From Persephonella hydrogeniphila (lineage in GTDB: Bacteria > Aquificota > Aquificia > Aquificales > Hydrogenothermaceae), in NCBI RefSeq assembly GCF_900215515.1, contig NZ_OBEI01000001.1, positions 248,001 through 312,000 of the forward strand: a DNA stretch of 64,000 nt, read 5' to 3'. Positions 63,761 to 64,000 of the stretch are shown piece after piece. The notes beneath the pieces were generated by a model. The model was given only the letters and a program-made list of their open reading frames with translations, searched no databases and had not been told where the DNA came from. Each line of letters begins with the position of its first letter. Position 1 is the first letter of the stretch. Made by a program: the position numbers and the translations under genes.

Positions 63761-63864
63761 TTTTCCACCTTCCTTTTTATTTAAATTATAAATCAATGAA
63801 TTTCCTCATAAGAAACAAACAGACACAGGGATATTATTTTATGAAAATCTTACAGGAGAGAAGA

Positions 63865-64000
63865 ATGTTTAACAAATTTTCCTACTACTTTAAAGAAGGT
63901 CTTCCAAAAGGAGAAAGTGACTATTTTATCGCGACTGAAGAAGAGTTAGATAGAAACAACCCTTTAAAAGACCTGAAAAAAGTAAAATGGGCTATTTATG
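63865..64000 (+). CDS. Start of an unidentified protein (cut by window end)
   Basis: Only about 45 codons are visible, beginning FNKFSYYFKEGLPKGESDYF and continuing DLKKVKWAIY. ATG at 63865 is preferred because AGGAGAG precedes it by 6 bases; an in-frame ATG at 63841 is possible. I do not recognise the family. It is divergent from bioA, with GACACAGGGA upstream that also occurs just before cheB. Confidence 0.55.
   Translation, partial: MFNKFSYYFKEGLPKGESDYFIATEEELDRNNPLKDLKKVKWAIY

Overview
The window reads as a dense, AT-rich chromosome segment from a Gram-negative thermophile of the Aquificota, most likely a Hydrogenothermaceae relative such as Persephonella or Sulfurihydrogenibium. This is inference. 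It rests on lipopolysaccharide genes (LpxL/HtrB-type acyltransferase, HldD), a very long DHH-CBS-nucleotidyltransferase fusion of the kind known from Aquifex, scattered nuo and atp genes, multiheme cytochromes, and overlapping operons with frequent TTG starts. Most of the window is housekeeping. There are no rRNA genes, transposases or cas genes.

Layout. 1-5074: a Bat-type operon (VWA, BatD-like, VWA-TPR, MoxR ATPase, DUF58), cut at its left end. 5071-6171: a MscS channel on the other strand. 6172-7000: a small plus-strand CRISPR array with a type III-like repeat, its promoter and a MITE-like inverted-repeat element. 7072-14536: a minus-strand run (nrdR, NTF2-like, hemL, acyltransferase, Nudix, DASS transporter, homoserine dehydrogenase, a Dcd-like protein, elbB). 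14614-20024: a plus-strand operon atpC to mraY. 20025-22108: rtcB and thiL (minus). 22185-25102: efp, accB, hldD, thrB (plus). 25344-26302: the frameshifted end of a phage MuF-type gene with a possible nuclease tail. 26317-27882: a 19-repeat, type I-B-like CRISPR array read on the minus strand, with leader and promoter. 27883-31566: nuoF, nuoE, metG. 31691-37785: GGDEF-EAL protein, phosphohexomutase, YbgC, PmbA/TldE. 37786-37872: tRNA-Leu(GAG). 37909-42450: tRNA nucleotidyltransferase fusion and a two-component pair. 42572-45682: a sulfur/Fe-S cluster (IscU, PP-loop enzyme, TusA, DUF1858, Nfu, AroE). 46030-50138: ClC channel, an IscS-like protein and Mrp. 50265-52058: a three-gene MNIO (DUF692) peptide-modification cassette. 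52135-55900: chemoreceptor, small membrane protein, two cytochromes. 55947-59872: methyltransferase, rubredoxin, mtnC, rsgA, Fe-S oxidoreductase, small regulator. 60008-64000: cheB, helical protein, cheR, bioA and the start of an unknown gene.

The points most worth following are: (i) the MNIO cassette, whose precursor is a Met/Cys-rich peptide made of two 20-residue repeats, unlike the precursors I know, with an operator-like palindrome on its promoter; (ii) the two-component pair flanked on both sides by the same TTCAC-N6-TTCAC direct repeat, the downstream copy driving a possible small RNA that carries CCUCCUUU, the 16S anti-Shine-Dalgarno sequence; (iii) an IscS-like protein that has lost its PLP lysine, next to an Mrp protein that has lost half of its CxxC; (iv) a CRISPR array holding the same spacer four times in a row, ending against a truncated phage gene.
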